Positions 8,220 to 15,834 of a stretch of DNA of 64,000 nt are shown in pieces. This stretch comes from Candidatus Melainabacteria bacterium (lineage in GTDB: Bacteria > Cyanobacteriota > Vampirovibrionia > 2-02-FULL-35-15). Numbering within the stretch: position 1 is the first letter of the stretch; the number at the start of each line of letters is the position of its first letter. A program made the position numbers and the translations under genes. The stretch lies in contig JAHFBF010000003.1 in NCBI GenBank assembly GCA_023250195.1, forward strand, positions 124,001-188,000, read 5' to 3'. Below the pieces are notes generated by a model. The model had not been told where the DNA came from. It made no database searches and worked only from the letters and a program-made list of their open reading frames with translations.

Positions 8220-9266
8220 ATGAGTTCATTAGTATCATTAATTCAAGGATTAGCTTCACAAAACCTAGATGTTTTGAAATACACAAAAGCGGTTCTTTCC
8301 AAATGCCCTGCTGATGAGCAAGTAGATGCTAATGGAGTTGAACGTATTATCCTTGCAGACGGTACATTAAATGCAGGGTTGCCTGCTGAGGCAGAGAAAA
8401 AACAAGAAATATATAGAACTGTAGCAAGCCAAGTAAGACTTTTGCGGCAAATAGGTGATTCTGGCTTGATTAATGATGCTTCAGATATTATTCAACAAGG
8501 ACAGGACGATCCTGCGCAAGCAGTAGTTGGCATATTAGATTTATTGCGTCAAAGACATGGAGAGGTTCTTCCAGCAGCTGAAGAGTTTGGTAATGATTTG
8601 CTTGAAAGTAAAACAGGTACAGAGCTGATAAAAGAATTAGGATTAACCCCGCAGGATCTATACAAAATTACTCGTGGTGAAATTGATTTAGACTTACTTA
8701 AAAAAGGACTACCCGTGCTGCAAAGTGTTCTTGGATTGATTGCTGATAATCCTGATATGGAAAAGCATATTAAGAAAGCAGGGTTAACCCCTAAGGAACT
8801 AAAGGAAATATCTAAAGGAAAGATTCCCCCTGAAATAGGCAAAAAGATTTTTGTATTATTGCAGAATGAAGAAGTAATTAAATTTTTAGAACAAGCAGGT
8901 GCAAGTCCAATGTTGCTTAAATTACTTCCATTGCTTATAAAAGATGATTCTGGTTCTAATGTTATTGAGGATGTAGTTGGAGAAGTATTAGAAAATTCTG
9001 AGGTTCAAGGATTGTTAGGAGCATTCGGCATAGAGTTGCCTAAAAAAGTAGCTCCACCACCACCTTCTCCTTCCGGTAAAGGCTGGGCAAATGGTTATGG
9101 TACTTGGATCGTAGGTGGTGGCAGTGCTGTTCTGGGTGTAATAGGTTTCTTTGTTGAAGATAATGTGATTAAAAGTGTATTGATTGCTTTAGGAGCTCTT
9201 GGAGTTGGTGGTTCAGTAATTGGTTCGTTTGAAGCTCCACGGAAAATGCTTGGTTCCGCAAATTAA
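8220..9266 (+). CDS. orphan helical protein with C-terminal membrane hairpin
   Basis: I do not recognise this 348-residue protein. The N-terminal 125 residues are helical. Two related units follow: IKELGLTPQDLYKITRGEI (about 140) and IKKAGLTPKELKEISKGKI (about 185). A Pro-rich linker (APPPPSPSGKG) leads to two hydrophobic segments in the last 60 residues (WIVGGGSAVLGVIGFFV and SVLIALGALGVGGSVIG). There is no N-terminal signal, so the bulk is probably cytoplasmic and tethered to the membrane. It is probably co-transcribed with the membrane AAA+ ATPase, whose stop lies 33 bp upstream. Gene context suggests that it is a partner or substrate. Confidence 0.65.
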   Translation: MSSLVSLIQGLASQNLDVLKYTKAVLSKCPADEQVDANGVERIILADGTLNAGLPAEAEKKQEIYRTVASQVRLLRQIGDSGLINDASDIIQQGQDDPAQAVVGILDLLRQRHGEVLPAAEEFGNDLLESKTGTELIKELGLTPQDLYKITRGEIDLDLLKKGLPVLQSVLGLIADNPDMEKHIKKAGLTPKELKEISKGKIPPEIGKKIFVLLQNEEVIKFLEQAGASPMLLKLLPLLIKDDSGSNVIEDVVGEVLENSEVQGLLGAFGIELPKKVAPPPPSPSGKGWANGYGTWIVGGGSAVLGVIGFFVEDNVIKSVLIALGALGVGGSVIGSFEAPRKMLGSAN

Positions 9267-9278
9267 AATTTTAAATCC

Positions 9279-9407
9279 TTATCCCTCTTTTTTCTTTGGT
9301 CTTTCTTTTGATTTCTTTGTCATCCACCAGTCCAGGTAAAAAAAGTTACCTGCAAAAATACTGGAAACAAGTAATAAAAAAATTAGATATGTTATTTCAT
9401 TACTCAT
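9279..9407 (-). CDS. 42-residue small membrane protein
   Basis: This short frame begins ATG at 9407 (MSNEITYLIFLLLVSS) and ends with a strongly basic tail (TKKSKERPKKKEG). It has one hydrophobic helix at about 6-23, then an aromatic YLDWW patch at the membrane boundary, so it should be a single-pass membrane protein with its basic tail inside. It starts 6 nt after the stop of the upstream membrane gene, with AAGGAT as a possible ribosome site, which suggests a two-gene unit. I know no function. Confidence 0.5.
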   Translation of the reverse strand: MSNEITYLIFLLLVSSIFAGNFFYLDWWMTKKSKERPKKKEG

Positions 9408-9413
9408 TGGGAA

Positions 9414-9629
9414 TTAATCCTTTTCAATAGCCTCAAAACCTCTTTGAATTAGTATAACACCTAAAAATGCTAACAAAAATGAAATTAAAAAAGCAATAAT
9501 TATATTTGGTTTCAAATTGATAAATCCTGAACGGAACATATCTATAGCAAGGCTACCAAAAGGACTCATTAATGCAAATCCTGCTATTTTAAATATTTTA
9601 GCTCTATAGCTCTTTTGTTCAAAAGTTAG
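9414..9629 (-). CDS. small two-helix membrane protein
   Basis: This protein is about 71 residues from the preferred start MLTFEQKSYR; an in-frame start 11 codons upstream exists, but its extra residues look like leader sequence. Two hydrophobic segments (IFKIAGFALMSPFGSLAI and IIIAFLISFLLAFLGVILI) flank a short loop, and the tail is acidic (FEAIEKD). It is paired with the 42-residue membrane protein immediately downstream. The function is not recognised. Confidence 0.45.
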   Translation of the reverse strand, partial: LTFEQKSYRAKIFKIAGFALMSPFGSLAIDMFRSGFINLKPNIIIAFLISFLLAFLGVILIQRGFEAIEKD

Positions 9630-9690
9630 CATAAATATAATTATTCCTAAATAGCATGTCAATTTGATTTGAGCGCTGACTTTATGAATT

Positions 9691-9737
9691 TGATACCGTA
9701 GGTTACATTTTTGTTTCCATGTAACCTACGGTTACAT
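9691..9737. repeat. ATGTAACC palindrome unit upstream of RAYT-1
   Basis: CCGTAGGTTACAT (9696-9708) and its exact reverse complement ATGTAACCTACGG (9719-9731) form a hairpin with a 10-base loop. A second, nested palindrome ATGTAACCTACGGTTACAT ends at 9737. The same layout, including a TTGATACC lead-in, recurs before mutL, and single copies recur before RAYT-2. Confidence 0.8.
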
Positions 9738-9823
9738 GGGGTTTAATTTATTGTGTGAAATAATATCTAAAAATGTGTGTGGAAGAATTATTTGAAAATA
9801 AATATAGAATCAAATCAATATGA

Positions 9824-10354
9824 TTGCCGGATTGGAATTATGAGGCAGACGGTGCATATTTTATAACTATTTGCGTGAAAAATAGAAAATGTATTTTAGG
9901 TGAAATTATAAATGGAAAAATGGAATTGTCGGGAATTGGTGAGATGGTACAAAAATATTGGGATCAAATCCCAGAACATTTTGGAAATATACAATTGGAT
10001 GAATTTGTTGTGATGCCAAATCATATTCATGGAATTGTGGTGATTAATAATTTGCGATGTGTGCATTGTAGAGACGTTGCATGCAACGTCTCTACGGGAA
10101 ATATAATGTCACGAATATCACCAAAACCAAAATCATTATCAACGATTATCAGATCATTTAAATCAGCGGTTTCAAATTGGTGCCATAAAAATAATTTTGC
10201 ATTTTTCCAATGGCAACCACGATTTTATGAACGGATAATTCGTGATGAAAATGAATTAAATCAAATTAGAAAATACATCAGGAATAATCCGATAAAATGG
10301 GATTTAGATAGAAATAATTCAGGTATAAACCAGCAATCCTTAAAAAATCATTAA
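9824..10354 (+). CDS. RAYT-type Y1 transposase, N-terminus interrupted by a stop
   Basis: This is a REP-associated tyrosine transposase of the Y1_Tnp/HUH superfamily, which cuts and joins single-stranded DNA at hairpins next to a tetranucleotide. The HUH motif is MPNHIHGIVVI, and the catalytic Tyr is in FYERIIRDENEL, followed by the family's RKYIRNNPIKW. The family N-terminus (KSIRLPDW) is visible upstream in the same frame from ATG 9773, but TGA at 9821 replaces the expected Arg codon, so only a TTG restart at 9824 remains. A GTAG palindrome is read in frame in the variable loop (CRDVACNVSTG). It may be inactive or recently inactivated. Confidence 0.8.
   Translation: MPDWNYEADGAYFITICVKNRKCILGEIINGKMELSGIGEMVQKYWDQIPEHFGNIQLDEFVVMPNHIHGIVVINNLRCVHCRDVACNVSTGNIMSRISPKPKSLSTIIRSFKSAVSNWCHKNNFAFFQWQPRFYERIIRDENELNQIRKYIRNNPIKWDLDRNNSGINQQSLKNH
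10068..10095. repeat. 28-bp GTAG palindrome, copy 3, inside RAYT-1
   Basis: The arms GTAGAGACGTTGCA and reverse complement form a perfect palindrome. It sits in frame between the HUH half and the Tyr half of the transposase, a region of variable length in the family. Confidence 0.9.
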
Positions 10355-10476
10355 TTACAATTATCTTTAGGTTAGCAAACCCCTGAAAGTTGGAATGAAA
10401 TCATTGTATTGGCTCTAAAAAGGGTAGTTCTTTCGGCTAGTATGCAATCCTTCTTCGGTTATTATAATTATCTATT

Positions 10477-13122
10477 ATGGACTTTAACAAACTCACAACA
10501 AATTCTCAGCAGGCTTTAGCAGCATGTCGTTCACTGCTTGAAAAATATGAACATACGGCACTTGAACCTGAACATATTTTAATTTCATTAATTGAGCAGA
10601 CAAATGGAATTGTTCCTCAGGTCTTAGAAGAACTTGGAGCAAATAAAAAAAAGATTCTTGAGAAACTTCATGAATATCTAGCAAGACAGCCAAAGGGGCG
10701 AGCTTCTGCAAGCAGTGGAGAACAGCTTTATTTAGGTTCAAAAGCAAATACGCTTTTGGAAAGAGCCTATGATGAAGCAAAAAATATGAAAGATGAATAT
10801 GTAAGTGTAGAACATATTTTGCTTGTACTTTCTGATCCGCAGATTAAATGTGATGCACAAAAGATTTTACATGAAGAAAAAATAACAAGAGAACAGGTTT
10901 TAAAAGTCTTAAGCAAAATTCGAGGAAATCAAAGAATTACAAGTCCTACCCCGGAAGCAACTTATGATGCGCTTGGTAAGTATGGTAGAGACTTGACGGA
11001 GACCGCAAAGAAGGGAAAGCTTGATCCTGTTATTGGAAGGGATGAAGAAATTAGAAGAGTAATTCAGGTTTTATCACGCCGTACTAAAAACAATCCTGTT
11101 TTAATCGGTGAACCGGGAGTTGGTAAAACAGCAATTGCAGAAGGGCTTGCACAGAGAATTGTAAGAGGTGATGTTCCTGAAGGGCTGAAAGATAAAAAAG
11201 TAATTTCACTTGATATGGGAGCTCTTATTGCAGGGGCTAAATTCCGTGGTGAATTTGAAGAAAGATTAAAAGCAGTTTTAAAAGAAGTGCAGGCTCATGA
11301 GGGTGAAATTATTTTATTTATAGATGAATTACACACAGTAGTGGGCGCCGGCACTACAGGTGAAGGGGCGATGGATGCCGGAAACCTTTTAAAACCTGCA
11401 CTTGCACGTGGTGAACTGCATTGTATCGGGGCGACTACTCTGGATGAATACAGGAAACATATTGAAAAAGATGCAGCGCTTGAAAGAAGGTTTCAGACAG
11501 TGCTTGTGGATGAGCCTACGGTAGAAGAAACTATTTCAATTTTACGGGGTTTAAGAGAAAGATATGAAGTTCATCATGGTGTAAGGATTAAAGATGCAGC
11601 TTTAGTAAGTGCTGCAGTGTTAAGTCATAGATATATTTCAGCCAGATTTTTGCCGGATAAAGCAATTGATTTAGTGGATGAAGCTGCTGCAAAATTAAGA
11701 ATTGAAATTGATTCAATGCCTGTTGAGCTGGATGAGCTGGAAAGAAGAAGGATTCAGTTAAGCATTGAAAGAGAAGCTCTAAAAAAGGAAACGGATACTG
11801 CTTCAAAAGAAAGATTAGAGAAGCTGGAAAAAGAATTAAATGAATTACAGTTAAAAGCAGATATTTTAAAAGCCCAATGGCATAAGGAAAAAGGCGGGAT
11901 TTCTGTTATAAGACAATTGAAAGAACAAATTGAAGAAACAAAAAGACGGATTGAACAGGCTGAAAGAGAAACAGATTTACAAAGAGCAGCAGAGTTAAAA
12001 TACGGGAGGCTTATTGAGCTTGAAAAGAAATTAAAACAGGCATCACATTCTGGAACCTCTGAGAACAATGGCAGAATGTTAAAAGAAGAAATTGATGAAG
12101 ATGATATTGCAGAAGTAGTTTCAAAATGGACTCATATTCCGATAAGTAAGCTGCTTGAGAGTGAAAAACAAAAACTGATTAAACTTGAAGATGAAGTCCA
12201 TAAACGTGTAATTGGTCAGCATGAAGGTGTAAAAGCTGTTTGTGATGCTATCAGGAGATCAAGAGCCGGTTTAAGCGATCCGCAGAAACCAATTGGTTCA
12301 TTTATTTTTCTTGGACCAACTGGTGTAGGCAAAACTGAACTTGCAAAATCACTTGCATATGTTTTGTTTGATGATGAACAGAATATGATTAGAATTGATA
12401 TGAGTGAATATCAGGAAAAGCATACTGTAAGCAGATTAATAGGTGCTCCTCCAGGATATGTCGGCTATGAAGAAGGCGGGCAGCTTACAGAACAGGTAAG
12501 AAGAAAACCATACTCAGTGGTTTTATTCGATGAAATCGAAAAAGCGCATGCAGATATCTTTAATATACTCCTGCAGGTTTTGGATGATGGCAGATTAACA
12601 GATTCCCAGGGTAGAGTAGTTGATTTTAAAAATACAGTCATTATTATGACTAGTAATATAGGGAGTCAGATTATTTTAGAGTATCAGTTGAAACTAAGTT
12701 TAGAAGGTGGAGACAGAGAAGTTTATTATGAACAGGTAAAAGAAAAAGCATTCGGGATTTTAAGAGAGCAGTTTAGACCTGAATTTTTAAATCGTGTTGA
12801 TGAAATAGTAGTCTTTAATCCACTGAGAACAGATGAGTTAAAGAAAATTGTTGATATTCAACTTGAGCGTATAAAGAAGAGGCTGGAAGAAAAGAAATTA
12901 AAACTTGAGTTAACTGAAGATGTTAAAGATCATCTGGCGCGTGTTGGTTATGATCCGACCTTTGGAGCAAGACCATTAAAAAGATTAATTCAAAAAGAGC
13001 TTGAGAATGAGCTGGCTAAAGATCTTTTAAGTGGAAAATTTATCGAAGGTGACACTATTAAAGTGGATTATGATGGGGATAAGGTGATTTTTTCTAAGGT
13101 AGCTCAGAAGGTGAAAGCTTAA
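10477..13122 (+). CDS. clpB: ATP-dependent chaperone ClpB
   Basis: This Hsp100 disaggregase works with DnaK/DnaJ/GrpE to dissolve protein aggregates. Order: double Clp_N repeats (about 1-145); AAA-1 with Walker A GEPGVGKT and [13 protein letters not shown]; a full-length coiled-coil middle domain (about 405-530); AAA-2 with Walker A GPTGVGKT and LFDEIEKAH; and the C-terminal ClpB small domain ([13 protein letters not shown]). The length of 881 and the long middle domain indicate ClpB, not ClpC. The first residues MDFNKLT are typical, which supports the ATG at 10477. I found no CIRCE element upstream. The stop lies 2 bases before the left inverted repeat of the GIY-YIG element. Confidence 0.95.
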   Translation: MDFNKLTTNSQQALAACRSLLEKYEHTALEPEHILISLIEQTNGIVPQVLEELGANKKKILEKLHEYLARQPKGRASASSGEQLYLGSKANTLLERAYDEAKNMKDEYVSVEHILLVLSDPQIKCDAQKILHEEKITREQVLKVLSKIRGNQRITSPTPEATYDALGKYGRDLTETAKKGKLDPVIGRDEEIRRVIQVLSRRTKNNPVLIGEPGVGKTAIAEGLAQRIVRGDVPEGLKDKKVISLDMGALIAGAKFRGEFEERLKAVLKEVQAHEGEIILFIDELHTVVGAGTTGEGAMDAGNLLKPALARGELHCIGATTLDEYRKHIEKDAALERRFQTVLVDEPTVEETISILRGLRERYEVHHGVRIKDAALVSAAVLSHRYISARFLPDKAIDLVDEAAAKLRIEIDSMPVELDELERRRIQLSIEREALKKETDTASKERLEKLEKELNELQLKADILKAQWHKEKGGISVIRQLKEQIEETKRRIEQAERETDLQRAAELKYGRLIELEKKLKQASHSGTSENNGRMLKEEIDEDDIAEVVSKWTHIPISKLLESEKQKLIKLEDEVHKRVIGQHEGVKAVCDAIRRSRAGLSDPQKPIGSFIFLGPTGVGKTELAKSLAYVLFDDEQNMIRIDMSEYQEKHTVSRLIGAPPGYVGYEEGGQLTEQVRRKPYSVVLFDEIEKAHADIFNILLQVLDDGRLTDSQGRVVDFKNTVIIMTSNIGSQIILEYQLKLSLEGGDREVYYEQVKEKAFGILREQFRPEFLNRVDEIVVFNPLRTDELKKIVDIQLERIKKRLEEKKLKLELTEDVKDHLARVGYDPTFGARPLKRLIQKELENELAKDLLSGKFIEGDTIKVDYDGDKVIFSKVAQKVKA

Positions 13123-13124
13123 AT

Positions 13125-13491
13125 GTCATTCCGGGCTTGACCCGGAATCCAGGTTGACAAGCTAAATAAGTTCACAATATAAATCTTTCCAACCAGGGTT
13201 AATACTCTCTATTAATTGAAGTTTCCACTTTCTTTTCCACGATTTAATTTGCCTTTCTCTTTTTAAAGCAGAACTTATGTTATTTGTTTCTTCAAAATAT
13301 ACAAGTCTATTAATACAATACATCCTTGTAAATCCATCCACAAATCCCTGTTTATGTTCATATACACGTCTTATTAAGTTGTTTGTTATTCCAGTGTATA
13401 AAGTACCATTTCTTTTACTTGCTAGGATATAAATATAGTAAGACTTCATTATATTTGTATTTTACTGGATTCCTGCTTTCGCAGGAATGAC
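13125..13491. mobile_element. GIY-YIG gene flanked by hairpin inverted repeats
   Basis: The left end 13125-13152 starts GTCATTCCGGGCTTGACC and closes as its own hairpin (GGAATCCAG). The right end 13465-13491 starts CTGGATTCCTGC and ends GGAATGAC. The ends are inverted relative to each other, share TGTCATTCC / GGAATGACA terminals, and enclose only the GIY-YIG gene. The same ends, in the same orientation and without a gene, form the elements at 39373-39453 and 41814-41893. No clear target duplication is visible. I interpret it as a small mobile element carrying its own nuclease. Confidence 0.55.
13162..13449 (-). CDS. GIY-YIG (URI) family nuclease, single domain
   Basis: This is a stand-alone GIY-YIG endonuclease domain of 95 residues, the small class often mislabelled UvrC-like. 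The GIY side is YYIYIL and the YIG side is GTLYTGITN, with the catalytic Arg in RRVYEHKQG. The conserved Glu region is LVYFEET, followed by the family helix ALKRERQIKSWKRKWKLQLI. The ATG (MKSYYIYILAS) is the usual start. It is complete, has no partner gene, and sits between inverted hairpin repeats. It may drive mobility of that repeat family; this is inference, since these small proteins have no settled function. Confidence 0.85.
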   Translation of the reverse strand: MKSYYIYILASKRNGTLYTGITNNLIRRVYEHKQGFVDGFTRMYCINRLVYFEETNNISSALKRERQIKSWKRKWKLQLIESINPGWKDLYCELI

Positions 13492-13534
13492 AAAAAGAAT
13501 ATACCTCTTAAATTTTAAAAGTTTTTTATAAACT

Positions 13535-13582
13535 TGATACCTATGGTTACATTTAATGAGAGAATGTAACCGTGGGTTACAT
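13535..13582. repeat. ATGTAACC palindrome unit overlapping mutL start
   Basis: CCTATGGTTACAT and ATGTAACCGTGGG form an imperfect inverted repeat, and the right half contains a nested ATGTAACC...GGTTACAT palindrome (13564-13582). The lead-in TTGATACC matches the copy at 9691. The GTG start codon and first codons of mutL lie in this repeat. Confidence 0.75.
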
Positions 13583-15443
13583 AAAACAACTTTCAGAAGA
13601 TTTAATAAAAAAAATTGCAGCTGGTGAAGTTATTGAAAGACCGGCATCTGTTGTGAAAGAACTCGTTGAGAATTCCATTGATGCAGGGGCTACAAAAATT
13701 GAAATTGAAATTGAAAGAGCTGGGAAATATATAAAAGTTTCTGACAATGGCATGGGAATTGAGCCTGAGGATATTGATTTGTTGTTTGCAAGACATGCAA
13801 CAAGTAAAATTAAAAACTTTGATGATCTGTGGATTATTGATACTCTGGGCTTTAGAGGGGAAGCGCTTGCTTCAATAAGTGCGGTAAGTAAGGTATCCTG
13901 CAGATCAAAGCATATAAATCAAGAATATGGTTTTGAAATTAAAGAAATTAATGAAAAAATAAATAAAAGAAGTTCTGCAATTGCAATCGGTACTGTTTTT
14001 GAAATTGACGATCTTTTTTACAATGTACCTGCTAGGCAGAAATTTTTAAAATCAGAAACCACAGAATATGGACATATTTCTGATGTAATTATTTCACTTG
14101 CTCTTTCTCATCCGAAGATTTCATTCACGCTTAAAAACAATAAGAACATTGTTTTTAAATCCAGCGGTTCAAATGATTTAAAACAAGTAATTTCAGAATT
14201 GTTGGGAAGTGATTTACAGAACAAGTTGATTCCTGTTTCCGGTACTAATAATTTTTTAACATTTGAAAGTTTTGTAAGTGCACTGGAGATTTTCAGATCA
14301 GAGCGTAAATTTATTTTTATTTTCATAAATAAGAGACCGATTAAATGTCAGATTATTTCAAAAGCTGTTTTAAGTGCATTTGAAGGTTTGTTACCATCGG
14401 GGAAATTCCCTGTAGTGGTTTTAAATCTAATTTTTAAACCAAAGTTTGTCGATATAAATGTTCACCCTTCAAAGAAAGAAGTTCGATATACGCAGCCGAA
14501 TGATGTCTATAATCTTGTTTTGTATTCGATTCAAGATGCTGTTTCAAAATATTATAAAGAGCAGTATAAAGAAAAATCACCTTATTCATTGCCCGTTAAT
14601 GAAGTTCAGGAGGTTGAAAATAAGACTGTTGAGATGAAAAAAGTAGATGTAGATATCGCTAAATCTCTACTGCCTATAACTACTTCTTATTCTAAAGCGG
14701 CATTAGAATTTTATTCTAGAGAAGAAGAAACAACAACGATGACGCTATTTTCCATACCAAATTTAAAGTGCACAATTATTTATTCTGATAAACCTATTGC
14801 TAATATGACGAAAATTGGAAATAAAACAATCTTTGAGGTTGGTTCTATATTTGATGATAATTTACAGGTGATCTTTAGCGGTGAAATAGTCGGGGAGCAG
14901 AATTATCAAAAAGATTTTTTTAATTACCTGGCTAATTTAAGCAGTTTAATTTATAAAACATATATGAACGATAAAACTGTTATTCAGCAAAAGATAGTAA
15001 ATAACAGTTTGGACGATGAGGAAAATAAAGAAAAATCTCGGAAGAAACCTTCTGATTCTATCCTCTATAAGATTTGGGAAAGGGATAACTGGACCTGTGT
15101 TTATTGTGGGAAACAATTACTTGACCCGAAAGTAGCAAAAAAAACAATTCCTGAAGCAGAAAATGCCTTTGTAAGCGTTACTAACACTAAAGGAGAAAAA
15201 GTTACAAGTCACATTATAAGAGAATATATTGCTTCTTATGATCATTATTTACCGGTAAGTAAATTACCACAATTTAATTCTGATGAAGAAAATCTCTTTG
15301 CCTGTTGTCTCGAATGTAATCAAAAAAAATCCAATTCGCTTGAACTTAATTCCTGGAAACCAAAAAGGAAAAATAACTGGGATAAACCACTGGAAATAGG
15401 GGGAATTAAGTTTGATAATCCAAAAGTTTTAACATCTAAGTAG
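13572..15443 (+). CDS. mutL: MutL-like mismatch repair protein with C-terminal HNH domain
   Basis: The N-terminal 330 residues are a canonical MutL GHKL ATPase: AAGEVIERPASVVKELVENS, SDNGMGI, GFRGEALASIS and VDINVHPSKKEVRY. After a short linker, the last 120 residues are not the usual MutL dimerisation/endonuclease domain. DQHAxxER and the zinc motifs are absent. Instead there is an HNH-type nuclease: WERDNWTCVYCGKQ (about 502-515), YDHYLPVSK (about 556) and CCLECNQKKSNS (about 577). The length of 623 is normal for MutL. GTG at 13572 is the only fitting start (GYIKQLSEDLIKK) and lies in a palindromic repeat. No mutS is nearby. It may nick DNA through HNH chemistry. Confidence 0.9.
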   Translation: MGYIKQLSEDLIKKIAAGEVIERPASVVKELVENSIDAGATKIEIEIERAGKYIKVSDNGMGIEPEDIDLLFARHATSKIKNFDDLWIIDTLGFRGEALASISAVSKVSCRSKHINQEYGFEIKEINEKINKRSSAIAIGTVFEIDDLFYNVPARQKFLKSETTEYGHISDVIISLALSHPKISFTLKNNKNIVFKSSGSNDLKQVISELLGSDLQNKLIPVSGTNNFLTFESFVSALEIFRSERKFIFIFINKRPIKCQIISKAVLSAFEGLLPSGKFPVVVLNLIFKPKFVDINVHPSKKEVRYTQPNDVYNLVLYSIQDAVSKYYKEQYKEKSPYSLPVNEVQEVENKTVEMKKVDVDIAKSLLPITTSYSKAALEFYSREEETTTMTLFSIPNLKCTIIYSDKPIANMTKIGNKTIFEVGSIFDDNLQVIFSGEIVGEQNYQKDFFNYLANLSSLIYKTYMNDKTVIQQKIVNNSLDDEENKEKSRKKPSDSILYKIWERDNWTCVYCGKQLLDPKVAKKTIPEAENAFVSVTNTKGEKVTSHIIREYIASYDHYLPVSKLPQFNSDEENLFACCLECNQKKSNSLELNSWKPKRKNNWDKPLEIGGIKFDNPKVLTSK

Positions 15444-15467
15444 GTGTGGGTAGCGACCTACACCTAC
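15440..15467. repeat. 28-bp GTAG palindrome, copy 4, between convergent genes
   Basis: GTAGGTGTGGGTAG pairs with CGACCTACACCTAC, an imperfect palindrome with the same length and GTAG/CTAC ends as the other copies. It holds the TAG stop of mutL and, on the other strand, the TAG stop of the 113-residue gene. Confidence 0.75.
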
Positions 15468-15805
15468 TCACGATTAAACTCATTGACTAATCTTTTTAGA
15501 TCTACTAATAACGTTGGTCTTTTATTTGAAAGTGTTACAGCAGCTATATAAACACCATTTCCAATTAGAACAGGCTCAAGAGGTTCTTTAAAACCAGGTT
15601 CTGTATCAACTACCTTTATAATACCTTCCTTAAGCCCTGCATCATTAGGTCTTGAAGCAGCGATTGTAATTGTTCCTTCACCAGGGTTTAAGGAATCTGT
15701 GAAGTGTTCTTCTACTAAACATTCTCCTGAATCTTTCAAATCATTTCTAAAAGCTTCTGTAGCTCTAAAAAATCCTTTTGTTCCAAAAATTTCAATTTTA
15801 ATCAT
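15464..15805 (-). CDS. hypothetical 113-residue protein
   Basis: I do not recognise this small soluble protein, which looks like mixed alpha/beta. It has a Thr/Ile-rich strand (EGTITIAASRP) and a hydrophobic pair of strands near the end (GVYIAAVTLSNKRPTLLVDLKRLVNE) that faintly recalls CheW-like folds, too weak to use. There is no signal peptide, membrane helix or catalytic motif. Its stop codon is provided by the GTAG palindrome shared with mutL. Confidence 0.55.
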   Translation of the reverse strand: MIKIEIFGTKGFFRATEAFRNDLKDSGECLVEEHFTDSLNPGEGTITIAASRPNDAGLKEGIIKVVDTEPGFKEPLEPVLIGNGVYIAAVTLSNKRPTLLVDLKRLVNEFNRE

Positions 15806-15834
15806 GATAATTATTTTAACATCTAAATAAAATA

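Noticed and set aside
9821-9823. Stop codon reassignment (TGA read as an amino acid) to explain RAYT-1
   Set aside because: Other genes end with TGA (for example at 6585 and 53 other-frame ends nearby would run on), and no in-frame TGA is seen in core genes. A local nonsense mutation explains the data.
10355-10476. CIRCE or heat-shock operator before clpB
   Set aside because: No TTAGCACTC/GAGTGCTAA inverted repeat is present. The GTTAGCAAACC match is too partial.
10477-13122. ClpC instead of ClpB
   Set aside because: The coiled-coil middle domain is full length and the N-terminus is MDFNKLT-like, both ClpB features.
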